A stretch of DNA of 64,000 bases from Colletotrichum lupini (lineage: Eukaryota; Ascomycota; Sordariomycetes; Glomerellales; Glomerellaceae). Location: NCBI RefSeq assembly GCF_023278565.1, contig NC_064672.1, positions 5,270,001 through 5,334,000 on the forward strand, read 5' to 3'. Under the pieces are notes generated by a model that worked only from the letters and a program-made list of their open reading frames with translations, did no database searches and was not told where the DNA came from. Every line of letters starts with the position of its first letter. Position 1 is the stretch's first letter. This document shows positions 36,342 to 49,210 of the stretch, in pieces. A program made the translations under genes and the position numbers.

Positions 36342-36662
36342 CTCTTGCTAACTCAGCATTGAGCCTGACCATATCCACCTAATTGAGCGGCATGACGAAG
36401 GAAATGAGTCGGCCATAGACCTCGTAGCAAGAACATGAGTACACACCAAAGCTTCCAAATGAACTTTACGGATGCCAATACATTTGACTCTTAATGAGAG
36501 ACAATTATCGAATACCGGCCTAACCTTTCGGAGCCCAATATTCAATATAATCTGTGCCGGACGAGGATTAAAGCCTGTACGAGTTTTGAGGTATGATATA
36601 CAATGAGCTTCACGACCGATGGCAAAGGCAGGCCCTTCGAGCGTCATTTGCGATACTAGTCA
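36342..36662. other. 3' flank of the siderophore transporter up to Copia-3
   Basis: No gene seen. It ends at the target site CCATG (36663-36667) duplicated by Copia-3. Confidence 0.45.
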
Positions 36663-36667
36663 CCATG

Positions 36668-36844
36668 TGTCACGAGTTATAGCACGCAGCAATGGGCATA
36701 CGGAGTATAATAAAAGTAGCTTAACTATTAAAGTAGAAATAAATAAAAAGAAAAGGTCTATATATATAATATTCAAGATAGATACGTAATTTAGTACGTA
36801 ATAAATACTTTATAAAATACGATTACTATCCCTATTACGTAATA
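36668..36844 (-). repeat. Copia-3 3' LTR (left end, element on minus strand)
   Basis: Reverse complement of the family LTR. The outer end TGTCACGAGTTATA is well preserved and the inner end ATTACGTAATA is RIP-altered. Confidence 0.9.
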
Positions 36845-37324
36845 TACCCCCTAATTACTATTATTAAAGAGCTATTATATTTAAAATAAAATCTCTAAAT
36901 ACCCTTATAAAGGCCTAATTTAGTTAAATATAAATAAATAAAAATAAGTATAAGGGATACGCGTTTTTTAAACTACGTTTATTATAAATATATCCTTTTA
37001 TTTAAAATAAATAGAATCCTAATTTAAAATAATACGTATTTTATTATTTTTAATATATAAATTACTAAGAGCGAGGCTACTTAGCCGCTTTATATATATT
37101 TAAATTCTTACGGCGTTACTTAGTTATTATTTTTGTTTTTAACTTTTTATAGTTATTATAAATACTTTTATTTATTATACGTATATACTTATATTATTAA
37201 ATTATTTATTAATTTTATTTTAAACATAAATATTTAATATATTTAGAAATAATAATAAATTTTATATAATTTTTATAATACTTTTTATATATATATTATA
37301 TAATTTACTAAGAGTTTAGATAAG

Positions 37325-38175
37325 TAATAATACTAATAAGCCCCTTTAAATTATTACCCCCCTCTATAACTTCTTATTTACTTATTAAAGCTTAGTTACT
37401 AAGCTCTCCCTCCCTAGCTAAGAAAATATTAAAATTATTAATTAAAATACTAAGAACTTTATTAAATTTAAAGCTCTTTTTAATAATTATAATAAAAATA
37501 ATAATAAGGTAAATAATAATAATAAAAACTTTAATAAGCTTTTACTTATCCCCTTTTTAGAGCTCGAGAATAAAAATAAAATTAGTTTAAATAATAAGCT
37601 TTTTAAAAAAAAGTATATTATATATTATTATTTTAAGAGTTTATATTTAATATTATTTTAAAGTTTAAAAAACATAAAGTTAGCTCTTTTTAAAAAAGTA
37701 ATAAAAAATAAAAAAGAATACTAAAAAATAAAAGTACCCTCCGTAATAAGTATAGTTTTTTTTATTATTTTAAGCTTATTTAACGTATATTTAGTCCTTA
37801 AGAAGCTTAAAAAAAAGGCTCCCGAGGAACGAGAAGTTTAGTACTTATTTTATTTTAAAATAGCCCTCTAGTTTATTAACTTTAAAAATAAGAATTATTA
37901 TTTTATAAAAAGTTATAACTAGTATATACGCTATTTTAATAGCTATTTAGCTAAGGGGTATATTAATATACTAATCGTTTTATAATTAATAACCTAGGCC
38001 CTTATTAAGGTTATTATAAATAGCGCTCCCTTTTTTATAAGTATATTATCTTTTTTTTTATTAAAAAGCGCACTTTTAATTATACTTTTAATAAGATATT
38101 ACTAAGCTCCGTAATATTATTTACTAAATATATAATAATTAAAAAATATATAAGAACTATATTAGTTTTTATATA
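37325..38175 (+). pseudogene. Antisense ORF relic in Copia-3, unknown protein
   Basis: In this minus-strand element the extra reading frame is on the plus strand. It is more eroded than in the other copies, but the same order can be followed: a Lys/Asn-rich front, then a YYFKSLYLILF stretch and later hydrophobic parts. The front part and the NKISLNNK segment are in one continuous frame here, which supports the idea that the frame step in the other copies is a homopolymer change. Confidence 0.4.
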
Positions 38176-39366
38176 AAGGACTTCTTTTTTATATACCCCC
38201 GGTCCTTTTTTATATTTATTATAATTATTTATAACTAACTTTTTATTATATTACTTATTTTTATATTTTAAGTTATTAATTTAATAATTATTTTAACTCT
38301 TATACCCCTTATTACCCTTATTACTCTTAGTTTTATAAACTTTAAAATATATAACGCGCGTTTTTTAATATATATACTAACCCTCCTCCTTAATAACGCT
38401 ATACTCTTAATAATTATATACTTTATAAACTAAGAGTTTAAATAATAAATATAAGCCTAGGTCTTATTTTTATATATATATATACTTTATAAAATAAAGT
38501 TATTTTAAAAGTTTAGGCCTTTAAGCTATAAGAGGTTTTTATTTTATTTATTTTAAGCCTCTAGGCCGTACTTTAAGTTCTATTTATTATTTATTTTTAA
38601 GTATTAAGTTTTTCTAAGTATAGCCTAAATTAATTATTTTTAACTATTTTAACTATTTATAATAACTTTTTACGCATTATAAAAGTTAAGAAATATATAA
38701 AAATATTTAAACTTAGCTCGTAAAAAGTTTTTAATAAGTCTATTTATTAATATATTTTTATTTAATATATAAGTAATTTTAAAGCTATTTTTAGCGTATT
38801 CTTATTTTAATTATATATTTTATATATTAATATAACGAAGTTAAGTAGCTATTTCTTTTTTCTTTTATAACGAGTCGAATTATTTATTAATTATCGTAGT
38901 TAACTAATTATACTTCTTTTAAGTTAAAGGTAATATCCTTAAAAAGGCGCTTTAAAACTATAGTCTTTTTTATAGTTTTTTTTAAAATAAAAAAGCTTAG
39001 TTTTAATAATTAACGTTATAACCGTTACTTAGTATACTAATTTTTATTAAATTAAGCTATTAAAAAAGAATATTATATATTTTTAAAATAATCGTCGTAT
39101 TATTTTATTATTTATAAAGTTAGTATTTTTAATTAAAAGTAATAATTACGTACCTAGTATACTATTATAATAGAATATAAAATATCTTATTATATAAAAA
39201 TATTAAATATAATAGTTAATTATTTTTATATAAGTTATACTTAAGTTAGTTAAGAACCGTAATAATTATAAATAAGTAAAAGTAACGTTTAGTTTAATTA
39301 TAATAGCTATATAAAGTATACTCCCGACCTTTTCTTAATAACTTTTATTTCCTTTATTATTACTTA

Positions 39367-39450
39367 AGAATTAATAAGGACGCATAACAAATTAATACGG
39401 ATACATAGCTCTTAGGGACGTATAACATTCTCTACCTCTAATTAGTTTAA
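39367..39450 (+). repeat. MULE left terminal inverted repeat
   Basis: About 84 bp that pair with the reverse complement of 42869-42951. Mismatches are nearly all A/G or T/C, as RIP would produce. Two near-copies of AGGGACGTATAAC lie inside each TIR. Confidence 0.85.
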
Positions 39451-42400
39451 AAATTTATTATTAATATACTTAGATTTTATTACTTTTTCTTAAAGTACCT
39501 ATTCTTTTTTATAATTTCCTTTATATAATTATATTTTAAAAGAGCTTTATTACAAAGCTATTATTAACTTAACGCGTTTTACGTCCTCTTTTCCTTAAGG
39601 CTATACTAATTTATATATTATAAAATAGCTCCTTTAATAACTTACGTACTAAGCCTACGTTATTAAGCTTAATTTAATAGCCTAAATAATTAAAATTATC
39701 TTATAAAACGCTAATACTCTAATAATAATAATATACTATCGTCTCCTATTTTAAATAAAAACTATATTAATATTAGTTAGTTTTATAAAGTTAGCGATTT
39801 TTATATATATAATAACTTAATAAATAATATTTTACCCGAGCTATTATAAGAAACGTAACTACTATTTTACTATTTATACTAATATATTAAAATAAAACTA
39901 ACCCTCTATTTTAATTAAAAATTCTTTAATAAAACCAATACTCTTAAGTTTTTTATTATTCTCTAATTCTCATTAGCGCATAATCCTCCTCTTTTTAATA
40001 AAAAGTTTAAATAGCTTATACTTTACTTTACGTACTATTTTTTAAGAGGGATATAAACTACTTAGTATACTACCCTCTTCTAAATATTATTAAAACTTAG
40101 TTCTTCTCCTTTTTTTAATAAATCTTAATAACCTACTTAGCCTATTATAAAATAGTTTAATAATATTTTTTAGCTTATTATACGAGTTATTAAAACTAAT
40201 AAAAAGTTAATAACTAGCCTTATTTAATAATATAAATAAAGCTATTTATAATAAGAAACGTAGGGTTCTTAAACGAACTTATTACTCTATTTACTTTTAT
40301 AATAAAACCCTTTTTTAAATCTATCGTCTTTTTAAACTATAGCTTTTTATTATATTTAAAATAATAAATCCTCCTCCTCTCCCTCAAATAAAACCCTAAA
40401 CTTACTAATTCTTAATAACCTAGAGCTAATAATAAATACTCTTTTTAATTAAGTTAATATTTTTATTAAGGTTAATAGTTTTAATATTATAAAATATTAT
40501 AAATATAAGTAAAATAAAAAGAATATTTAGTATATATTTTAATATAATTAATATAAATATCCTAAGCCTAGTTATAATATAGATCTAAAATAATAAAAAT
40601 TTTAAAAATATAATTATAAATAGAAATTAATTACTAAGACTAAGGTCGAGGGATAGTAGTTATTACGATAATATAAAGATTTTTAATATAACTAATATAA
40701 CTATAAGCCTAGCTTTTAAATATTTATATATTCTTTTTATTATAAGCTTACTTAGCTAGTTAAGGATATTATTAAAATTATAAACTAACGGGTTAAGATT
40801 TAAATACGTAATATACGTATTATTATTTAAGAATAGTTCTTAGAGTTCTTATTTATTTAGCGAGATATTTATAATACTAAGGCTCGTATAAACTAAAAAA
40901 AACTAATTAAATACTTATTAATTATAGTATTAATTAAATTATTTAATAAGTGAGATATCTTATATATAGTAAAATAAGTAAATAATAAACTAAACTATTT
41001 TATTAATCTTATTTAAACTTTTTTTTACTATTTTTAAATATAAAAGCAATTCCCTAAGGTAATTAGCTTTAATAATACTTATAATACTAATCGCTTTAAG
41101 CTCTTTCTTTTTTAAGTTATTAAGTAAACTTATTTTAGATCTATTTATAATACCGCGTTTAGCCTTATTAATAACGAGAGACTAGAGGGTTTTTAATTTT
41201 TTTTAATAAGTATTTACTAACTTATAAACTAATACTTAGTCCGTTACCCTACTATTATTATTATAAATTATAATAAATAAATATAAGCTATATTAAACGA
41301 GTAGTTCCCGGACGTTTAATAATAACTTTATATTTATTATATTAACTCTAACGTTATACTTAGGGCTAAATAAAAATAAGTTAAGGACCGTAGTTATAAT
41401 AATAATAATAATAATAAGTTTAATAACGAGGGATATTAATTATTAATATAAATAATAGCTATATTAAATAATAAGGATAAGGCTTATATTAATATACTTA
41501 TTAATAAGCCCCCCCTTTATACGTATTATAGGGTTTTTATAATATAAAAGCTTATTATTTTTACTAAGACTAAGCATATTTTTAAAAAAGCCTAGACTAA
41601 GCTTTATAAAAAGTTTAATAACTAACGCTTAATTTTTTAATACCTCTATATAATATACTTACTTTTAAGAACATAATAAGCCCGTTATTTTATTTAAAAA
41701 TATTAAAACTTTAATATTTATATTACTTTTAATACTAAGTTAAGTAATAATAATATTAAGGGTTATTTTTTAAATAGTTTTAGTTACTTATATTAGCTTA
41801 TTAACGTTATATAAAATATAATTAGTAATTAAGAACTACGTTTTTACTAAGTTTATATAGAGAACGAGGTATTTATAAGCTAGGAGTATATAAGTACTTT
41901 TTTTAAGTACTTAAGCGAACTTTAAATAATATTTTCTTTAAAATATCTTATTTTAATTAGAATATAAGGCCGGCTTATAAAAAAGGTAATATTATTTAAT
42001 AAGAAGCTATTCTTAAACCCCCTCGGATTTTAGAATTTAAATTATACTATTTTAATTAAGCTAAGTATTTTATATTATTATAAAATTTATTTTAAAATAT
42101 TAAATTTAGCTACTTTTAATAAGTAAAAAATATACCCTTAGTAGTATTTTTAAGAGACGTTTTTTTTGAATTTATATTACTAAATCTTTAACCCTAAGAT
42201 TATTATATCCCTCTATAATAAGCTAAAGAGTATAATATAACTTATTTTATTATAACTAGCCTTATTTAAAAAAAGCTAGTTAATTAGTTAAGCTTATATT
42301 ACTTATAATAACTCAGGTATTAATAATAAGAAGCGAGGCTATTTATTTAAGAATAAAAATCAATTAACGCTAACTAAGTTTATAAAAGAAATAAGTTAGC

Positions 42401-42868
42401 TGAATTAAAACTAAATATCGAGCTTATTTTAATAATAAATAAGGAGCTAGTTTAATATTCTTAATAAGAGGAGAATAATAGGGAATTATATACATAAACG
42501 GCTAATATAGCTTAGTATAAAAAAAAACGGAGCTAATAAAAAGTAGTTTATAATAATAATAAATTATTATAATTATATTAAAAAACGTAGTTAAGTAAAC
42601 GTTACTATAATTTACTCTTTATATATTTTAAATATATAATATAAAAAAGGCTTATTTATTTAAAATTTATAAAAGCTTAGATTATTAGCTTATTTAAAAT
42701 TTATAAATCTTAAATAAATAATATAATAGTTCTAAGTAAGTACGGGGGTTATAATAATATTCTTATTTTTAAAAATCTTAAATTAGAGCTTAAGTTAAAG
42801 AGGATAATAAGAATAGTTATATTAATATAGTTACCCTTATTATTTTTATAAAGAGGTATTATTTTTTT

Positions 42869-42951
42869 AAACTAATTAGAGGTAAAGAATGTTATATATC
42901 CCTAAGAGCTATGCGTCCGTATTAATTCGTTATACGTCCCTATTAATTCCC
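42869..42951 (-). repeat. MULE right terminal inverted repeat
   Basis: Inverted partner of 39367-39450. The outer end reads GGGAATTAATAGGGACG on the minus strand. Confidence 0.85.
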
Positions 42952-45900
42952 TATTACTTACCCCTCGTTTAATTTAAACTCTTTTTAAAAAAAGAGGTAA
43001 ATAATATAATAAATTTATAAAATTAAAATACTTAGTAACTTATTTAATATATATATTATAAATAAAGTAAATTTGATAAGTAATATAGTTTTATAAAATC
43101 CGTACTCTAAAGAAGTAATTAATCGGTCTATTCTTTTTAAAGTTAATATATTTTTTTATATTATTAACGATCCCCTAAGCTACTTTTTAATTATTTTAAT
43201 AATATAAAATAATAAAGTCGTCGATATAGAATATTAGTATTACTTTCTTATTTATAGTTTAGTAAATATAAATCTCCTTATAGCTATATATTATATTTAT
43301 ACTACGTAATATAGAAATAAAAGTTTAGAACTAGAGAATTAATAAGTTTTAAAAGCTATATAAAGTATATTAAAGTTTATTTATTTTATTAATAACTTTA
43401 TATCCTTTTAAGAATTTAATAATTACTAGCTTTTCGTTTTTAAAAAGCGCATTAAAAAGTATATTAATAATATTATATTAGTTTATTTTAAAGTTAAATT
43501 AAGTAGTTATTATTATTATAAGCTTAAAGGCCTTTATAATAAGTATTAAAATATATATATTTTATAAAAAGTTAAGTAGTTATATATCCCCCTTTATATA
43601 TATACGTACTTTTACCCCGTTAACCTCGTTATTAACGTTATATCTATAAGTATATACTTATTTTAATAAAAATAAGATCTTTTATTTAAAATTATAATTA
43701 ACCTCTTCTTATATATTAATATCCCTTAACTTTTTTATTTTTATATTTATAATATCCCTAAGTAGCTTCTATAGTTATAATAAGAAATATTTAATATTAC
43801 TAAACTTTTTTAATAAGCTTTAAAAATTAACTTTAATAAGTTATAGTTTTTAAACTCCTCTGGAGCGCTTTAAATAGGTCTTATAAACTACTCTTTTTAT
43901 TACTTAATAAAGTATTATATATCCTATATTACTTTCTTTTATAACGTTTTATTAATTAAATAAAAAAATAAAAAAAAAGTAGTTTTAAAAACGGTTATAG
44001 TAATTACTATCTTTTATATTTAAATATAAAAGCGTTATAAAGATATTATTATTAAAATATTATAAAAGTTTACGGGCCCGGTTTAAATATTTAGGACCTA
44101 ATAAAGCTTTACTTAGTACTTAATAAGGTAGTTTTTATAAGCTCTATTCTTATATAATAATAGAGGTTTATTATAAGGGTTCTTTATTAACGTCGACTTT
44201 AATATTAGGAATTACTTTTTTATAATTAATACCTCGTTTATTACGTACTTTAGCGTTTTATTAAGAGCTATTAAAAATTAAAAACTTAAGAACTTTTATA
44301 ATATATATAAACGTTTATAAAAAAGATTATAAATTACGTAAAGCTATTTATAACCTAGTTATTATATCCCCTTTTTTACCCCTATTTTTAAGCTCGTATA
44401 AAGGGGTTATTTTAAAAATTAATAATAATAATAAGACTATATTAGCCTTTTTAACCTTATTAACTATACCCTAAAGTACGTTTATTAGTTACTTAGCGTC
44501 CTAAATAGTTAAAAAGTTAATAATAATCCTATTTTTAATTATAGAGTTATTTTAAGTACTAATATTTCTAAAGTCTAGATCTATTTTCCTAAGTACTTAA
44601 ACTAACTTATTATTAATATTAAAGAGTTTTTATATCTCTTAGATTACTAAATTTATTTATTTATTTATTTATAATAGCTTATTCTTCGTATATAAGATTA
44701 TAAAAAACTTTTTTATTAAATTTAATATTCCTTATAATAAATACTTACTTAAGCGCGGGTACTTAGACCTTATATAAGTTATATATTTTTAATATATATT
44801 TAACTAAGTATTTTATATACCCGTAGGGAAGTACTTTAAACTCTTTTTAATATATACCCCTCTTATAATCCTTATAGAAAAGGTATATTTAGTAATTATA
44901 TATATAAAAGCTATTAAAATATAAGGTAACTAGTTTAGAATCCTATACTTAATAACCCGTTTATTACTAACGTTAATACCGCTTTTATTAATTAATTTCT
45001 ATTATAATAAGTAAATCTCTTTTATTAGCCTTTTATAAAATAATATTATAAATAAAAATTATTATTAATACTATTTCGTCCTATAAATTCGTAAAGAGGT
45101 TAATAAAAAAGTATATCTTATAAGCTTTAGTAATTACGAATTAACTTACTTTTTTAATATTACTTACGGGTTCTTTTATATATAAAAATAAAAGTTCTAT
45201 TCTAATTCCTAGCTCGCTATACTACGTTTTATATATATATTTAATATTTATAATTAAAAAGGCGGTCTTATTATTATTTTTAAAAAAGTAAATTAGAGTC
45301 CTTTTTTAATAACGAATCGCTACCTCGAGGCTTTATAATATAAAAAGCACTTCCTTTTCTATTTTAATTTTTAAAAAGAACCCCCTAAGCTATTTATTAT
45401 ATTCGTTAAAAACTATAAATATATATTATTATTTATTAAAAAATAATTTAAAATAAAAAAGATTTTAATATATATAATACTATAGCTATAAGGCTCTTTT
45501 TAAGAATAGTCCTCTTAAAACTACTATTTTAATATTAAATAATATATATATTTTATACTTAACTTATAATAAAAGTTTAATATATATACTTCGAGTTTTA
45601 TATAATAATTAATAAAGAGTATTAGGTTTAAAATAACCTATTTTAAAGTATTAAAAAAGCGCGCTATTAAACCTTTTATGAATACGTTAATATAAATAAT
45701 AAAATTTTCTATAACTAATTAGTAATATAATACTAACTAAGCTCTATAAAATACGCTTAAAGTTTATAAAAAAATGATAAAAATTAAACAAGGTTATATT
45801 CGAAAAAAACTAAATTATTTTTTTAAATAAGCTATTTTTTGATAATACTTTTATAAAGTATTCTTTATTATAAAGTATAATCTAAACCGTAGTATTAAAG

Positions 45901-47697
45901 TGCGCTTTTATTTAATAAAATCTCTAAGATTATATTAATATAAAATCCCTTAATATAAGTAATATTTTAAAGTTTTAAATTATAAGTTCCCTTTTTCTTA
46001 GGTCTATTTAAAACGCCCTTTATAATACGAGTACTACGTATAATAATAAATAATATAATAGTTCTTAATTTAATATAATCTTTATTACTTAATAATACGT
46101 AACTCTTAGGTTTAAATAAGCTCTTATTATTAACTAGATATATTATTTTATAATTATTTATTATTATATTCTAAAAAAGGGGGTAAGCGCTACTTATAAG
46201 GGTATTGAAAATTATATTTATTTTTAAATCCTAACTTTTTATAAATATAATAATTATATAGCCCTTGTCTTAGTTTATTAATAAGCTCGCTATAAGTTAG
46301 TTAGAGGATTTTTTTAAAAACTTAGGTTTTTTAGGGGTTCTATTATTCCTTAGCTAATTAGCTTTTTTAAACTTATTATAAAGTAATTTCTACTTACTTA
46401 ATTTAATAATAGCAAGGACTTCTTTTATATAGCTCCTTAATATTTATTTTAATAACTTATTAGCGTTTTAGTTTATAAATACTTATTTTAATATTTAGTA
46501 TATTATAAGGCACTATAAGTATATATAAGTATAAAAGTATATAATATTATTCTTATTATTTATATTATTAACTAAGTTAGAGCGTTTAATAAAAATAAAA
46601 TAAGCCCCTTTTTAACTTAAAAATCGTTTAGTATATATACCCTAAGTTACTAAGCTAAATATATATATAATCTCTTTAAGGGTTTTTATATATTTTTTAA
46701 AAACTATTAATTTACTAAAAGTTTTATATATATATTAGCCTTATATAAAGTTAAGTTTAAAATTAATTATAAGTAAGAAGTTAAGTATAATAATCTTTTT
46801 ACTAATTTTTAAAATATTATACGTTTTAGTTTAAAAATAAGTAAACTATTACTCTTTATATTAGTATTAGGGGTTAATTTTAATCCTCGCTTTATTAAGG
46901 GCTTATTAATATTCCTTTTAAACCGTATTCTTTATTACTAATTCGGGGGGCGTAAATTCCTATTTTAAATATTTAGTAATTCGCTATATACTAAACTTAG
47001 CGCCGTTTTTAATAACTTTTTAAAATACGTATTTATAGAATATAATATTAATTAATTTTATTAATTACTAAGCGAGGACTTTAATATATATATTAATAAT
47101 ATTACGTTTATAAACTATAAGTTATTTATATTTAATATCGAGCTCCTATTATTTTTAAATACTCTCGAGTATATAAATTCTTTTTATAAATATAATATAA
47201 AAATAAATTTATTTATATAAAATAAGTAATATAGTTAGTTTTATAAAAAAAACCCTAGCTTAGTCCTATAAGTTACTTATACTTAAAAAAGTTAAAAAAT
47301 TTATATTCAGAGTTATATTTAAAAGCTACTAATAAAGGATTTTTTAGTTTTTTTAATCATTTTTAAACGCTTTATAACGGGCTTAGTAAGCTTATAGTTT
47401 TTTTTTATTACGGGTTATAATTAATTATCTAAATTTAAAAAGTAAAATAAGTACTATAAAGGGGTTAAAGAATACGTTAAAATTTAAAGCGTTTAAGTTA
47501 ACGTATTTTTAAACCCTAACGCCCTTATTTATAATACAAAGTATATTAAATTATTTAATTTAATTATTATAATTAATTAATTTAGCTTAAACTAAAGTAA
47601 ATATAAATAAGTTAATTATTTTAAAAAGATTATAAGAATTATATTAATAAGTATATTATCGTAATATAAGGTCTTAACTAAGAGCTAGGCTTATAAT

Positions 47698-47874
47698 TAT
47701 TACGAGTTATAATATATAATAATAAGTATATAGAGTATAATAAAAGTAGCTTAATTATTAAAATAGAAATAAATAAAAAGAAAAGGTTTATATATACGAT
47801 ATTTAAAATAGATATATAATTTAGTACGTAACGGGTACTTTGTAAGATGCAATTACTATCCCTATTACGTGATA
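47698..47874 (-). repeat. Copia-3 5' LTR (right end)
   Basis: Partner of 36668-36844, ending at the CCATG duplication (47875-47879). It contains many C to T and G to A differences from its partner. Confidence 0.88.
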
Positions 47875-47879
47875 CCATG

Positions 47880-49210
47880 GCTGTGTATATCTATTCCACG
47901 CCTTTAGTAGCCTGGATATGTATTAAATTAGACGAAGACACTAAAATTGCAAAAGGATAGAGGGGCGGTCAATTACTACTTATTTATAAATGATTTGGAG
48001 AAGGACATTCTTGAAGAACAAGCATCAGAGTTGCTCTTCATCGGCGTCGCCATGGGTGAAGAACGGATTCCCTGTCGTGTATAGCAGCCGATGCACCAAT
48101 CATCGGTCTCAGCTCTAAGTTGATTTGGGACTCGATGATGCTTCTGTCTAATGTACTCAGTTTCCTATCCTGTGATGTGCGCATATATGTGATTCATCAT
48201 TCAACGTGGCATATCGATCACCTTGAATACTTCTTTAGGTCTGGCCAAGTATGATACCCTATGAGAATGATCAGCAGTGAACCTATCATTCCTGTGACTG
48301 CAGCCCAAATTTCAGCTTCATCTTCCCGTCTGCACAGAACCCCTGTTTGGTTTACTCCAGTCCAAAATGAGTTGGTCGTAAAGGCTTGGGGAAGCGACAC
48401 GCACTAACAGCGGACTGCATTTCATGCATGCATGGCGTTCCAAGTCTTACGTGAGAGTCGCCAGTTCATCGCGCGGGGTTATGGTTTTCACAGTTACCTC
48501 GCTAGAATGAGACAGCAAGCCTTTCCTCAAGTTGTCTGGCGTAGGTACGTGACCGAGAAAGCGACCCTGGGGATCAGCCGTATGCTTCGCTGTCATAGCC
48601 TAACCTCGCGGCGCTAAAGTCATTGGCGCCATGATGCGACCTGATACTAGGCCCTGAAGCCCGGCGGCAGAATGGCCCCCAATCTGCGTGCTGTTGGTAC
48701 TTGGAGTACGAATTGCCAGATTCAACCCTGGCGATTCGCTGCATATCAGAGCAAGTTCGGTTCGATATTCTGCAGAATGCGGCCAAGCAAGCCGACCGTT
48801 CCGATACCCAGGGCGCCTTCATACCAACGATCCCATACAATTGGTTCAGTTTCGTTTCGCATTTCAATATTGTCACATCCAAGTAACGTGATTCTAGGCA
48901 GCCTCACACCCAAACATCCATATGCGCGGTCGTACACGGGAACTATCGCTGGTGCGTCAGCACTAGATGCCGGGTCAAGTAGGTAGGTCGTAGCCTTACC
49001 AAGGCCTTGTCACACCACCCTTCAAGGCGTGAATGATATCTTCGTCAGACTGCGACGACTACTTAAGTCCAGCAGCATGGCCGAAATGAACTCCATTCTA
49101 TTGTTCAAGTCAGTCATTCGCTTCCTGTCTCCAGGGGAGCCGACATAAGTAAGACACCAATTTAGTCATTTAACCTGCTCTGACACCCGAAGTCAGCGAC
49201 GCTGCTCAAT
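47880..49210. other. Region between Copia-3 and the calpain-like gene
   Basis: About 1.3 kb of mostly normal composition. Several short overlapping frames exist on both strands around 48430-48990. None shows a recognisable domain, splice logic or signal peptide, so I call no gene. Confidence 0.4.

Larger units (their letters stand above)
39367..42951 (+). mobile_element. RIP-degraded MULE (Mutator-like, Hop-type) DNA transposon nested in Copia-3
   Basis: A 3.6 kb insertion absent from Copia-2. It has terminal inverted repeats of about 83 bp and an 8-9 bp target duplication (TATTACTTA at 39358-39366 and 42952-42960). The host sequence on each side matches the Copia-2 RT/post-RT region around 23400-23450 on the opposite strand. 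Plus-strand relics around 40500-40900 follow the fungal MULE transposase layout: a basic stretch and PKPSYN-like cysteine-poor block, then a segment ending RDIYNTKARI (about 40870-40900), a motif characteristic of Mutator-like transposases. Long TIRs with about 9 bp duplications are the MULE pattern; hAT elements have short TIRs. No intact frame survives. Confidence 0.78.
36668..47874 (-). mobile_element. Copia-3: heavily RIPed Ty1/copia element containing a nested MULE
   Basis: An 11.2 kb element of the same family on the minus strand with 177 bp LTRs (36668-36844 and 47698-47874). It is flanked by perfect 5 bp duplications CCATG at 36663-36667 and 47875-47879. Removing the nested DNA transposon leaves about 7.6 kb, the size of Copia-2. 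Minus-strand landmarks are the protease-like region (about 46150-45950) and RT around 43235-43205, where the YVDD motif reads YIDD through a RIP-type change. The RNase H region, near 38900-38650, lies beyond the MULE. The copy is the most TA-rich of the three and has almost no long open frames. Confidence 0.9.

Noticed and set aside
39367..42951. hAT transposon as the identity of the nested element
   Set aside because: The duplication length of 8-9 bp alone would allow it, but TIRs of about 83 bp and the Mutator-like transposase relic favour a MULE.
48432..48986. Overlapping short frames before the calpain gene
   Set aside because: Frames on both strands overlap each other and none has splice structure or recognisable motifs.
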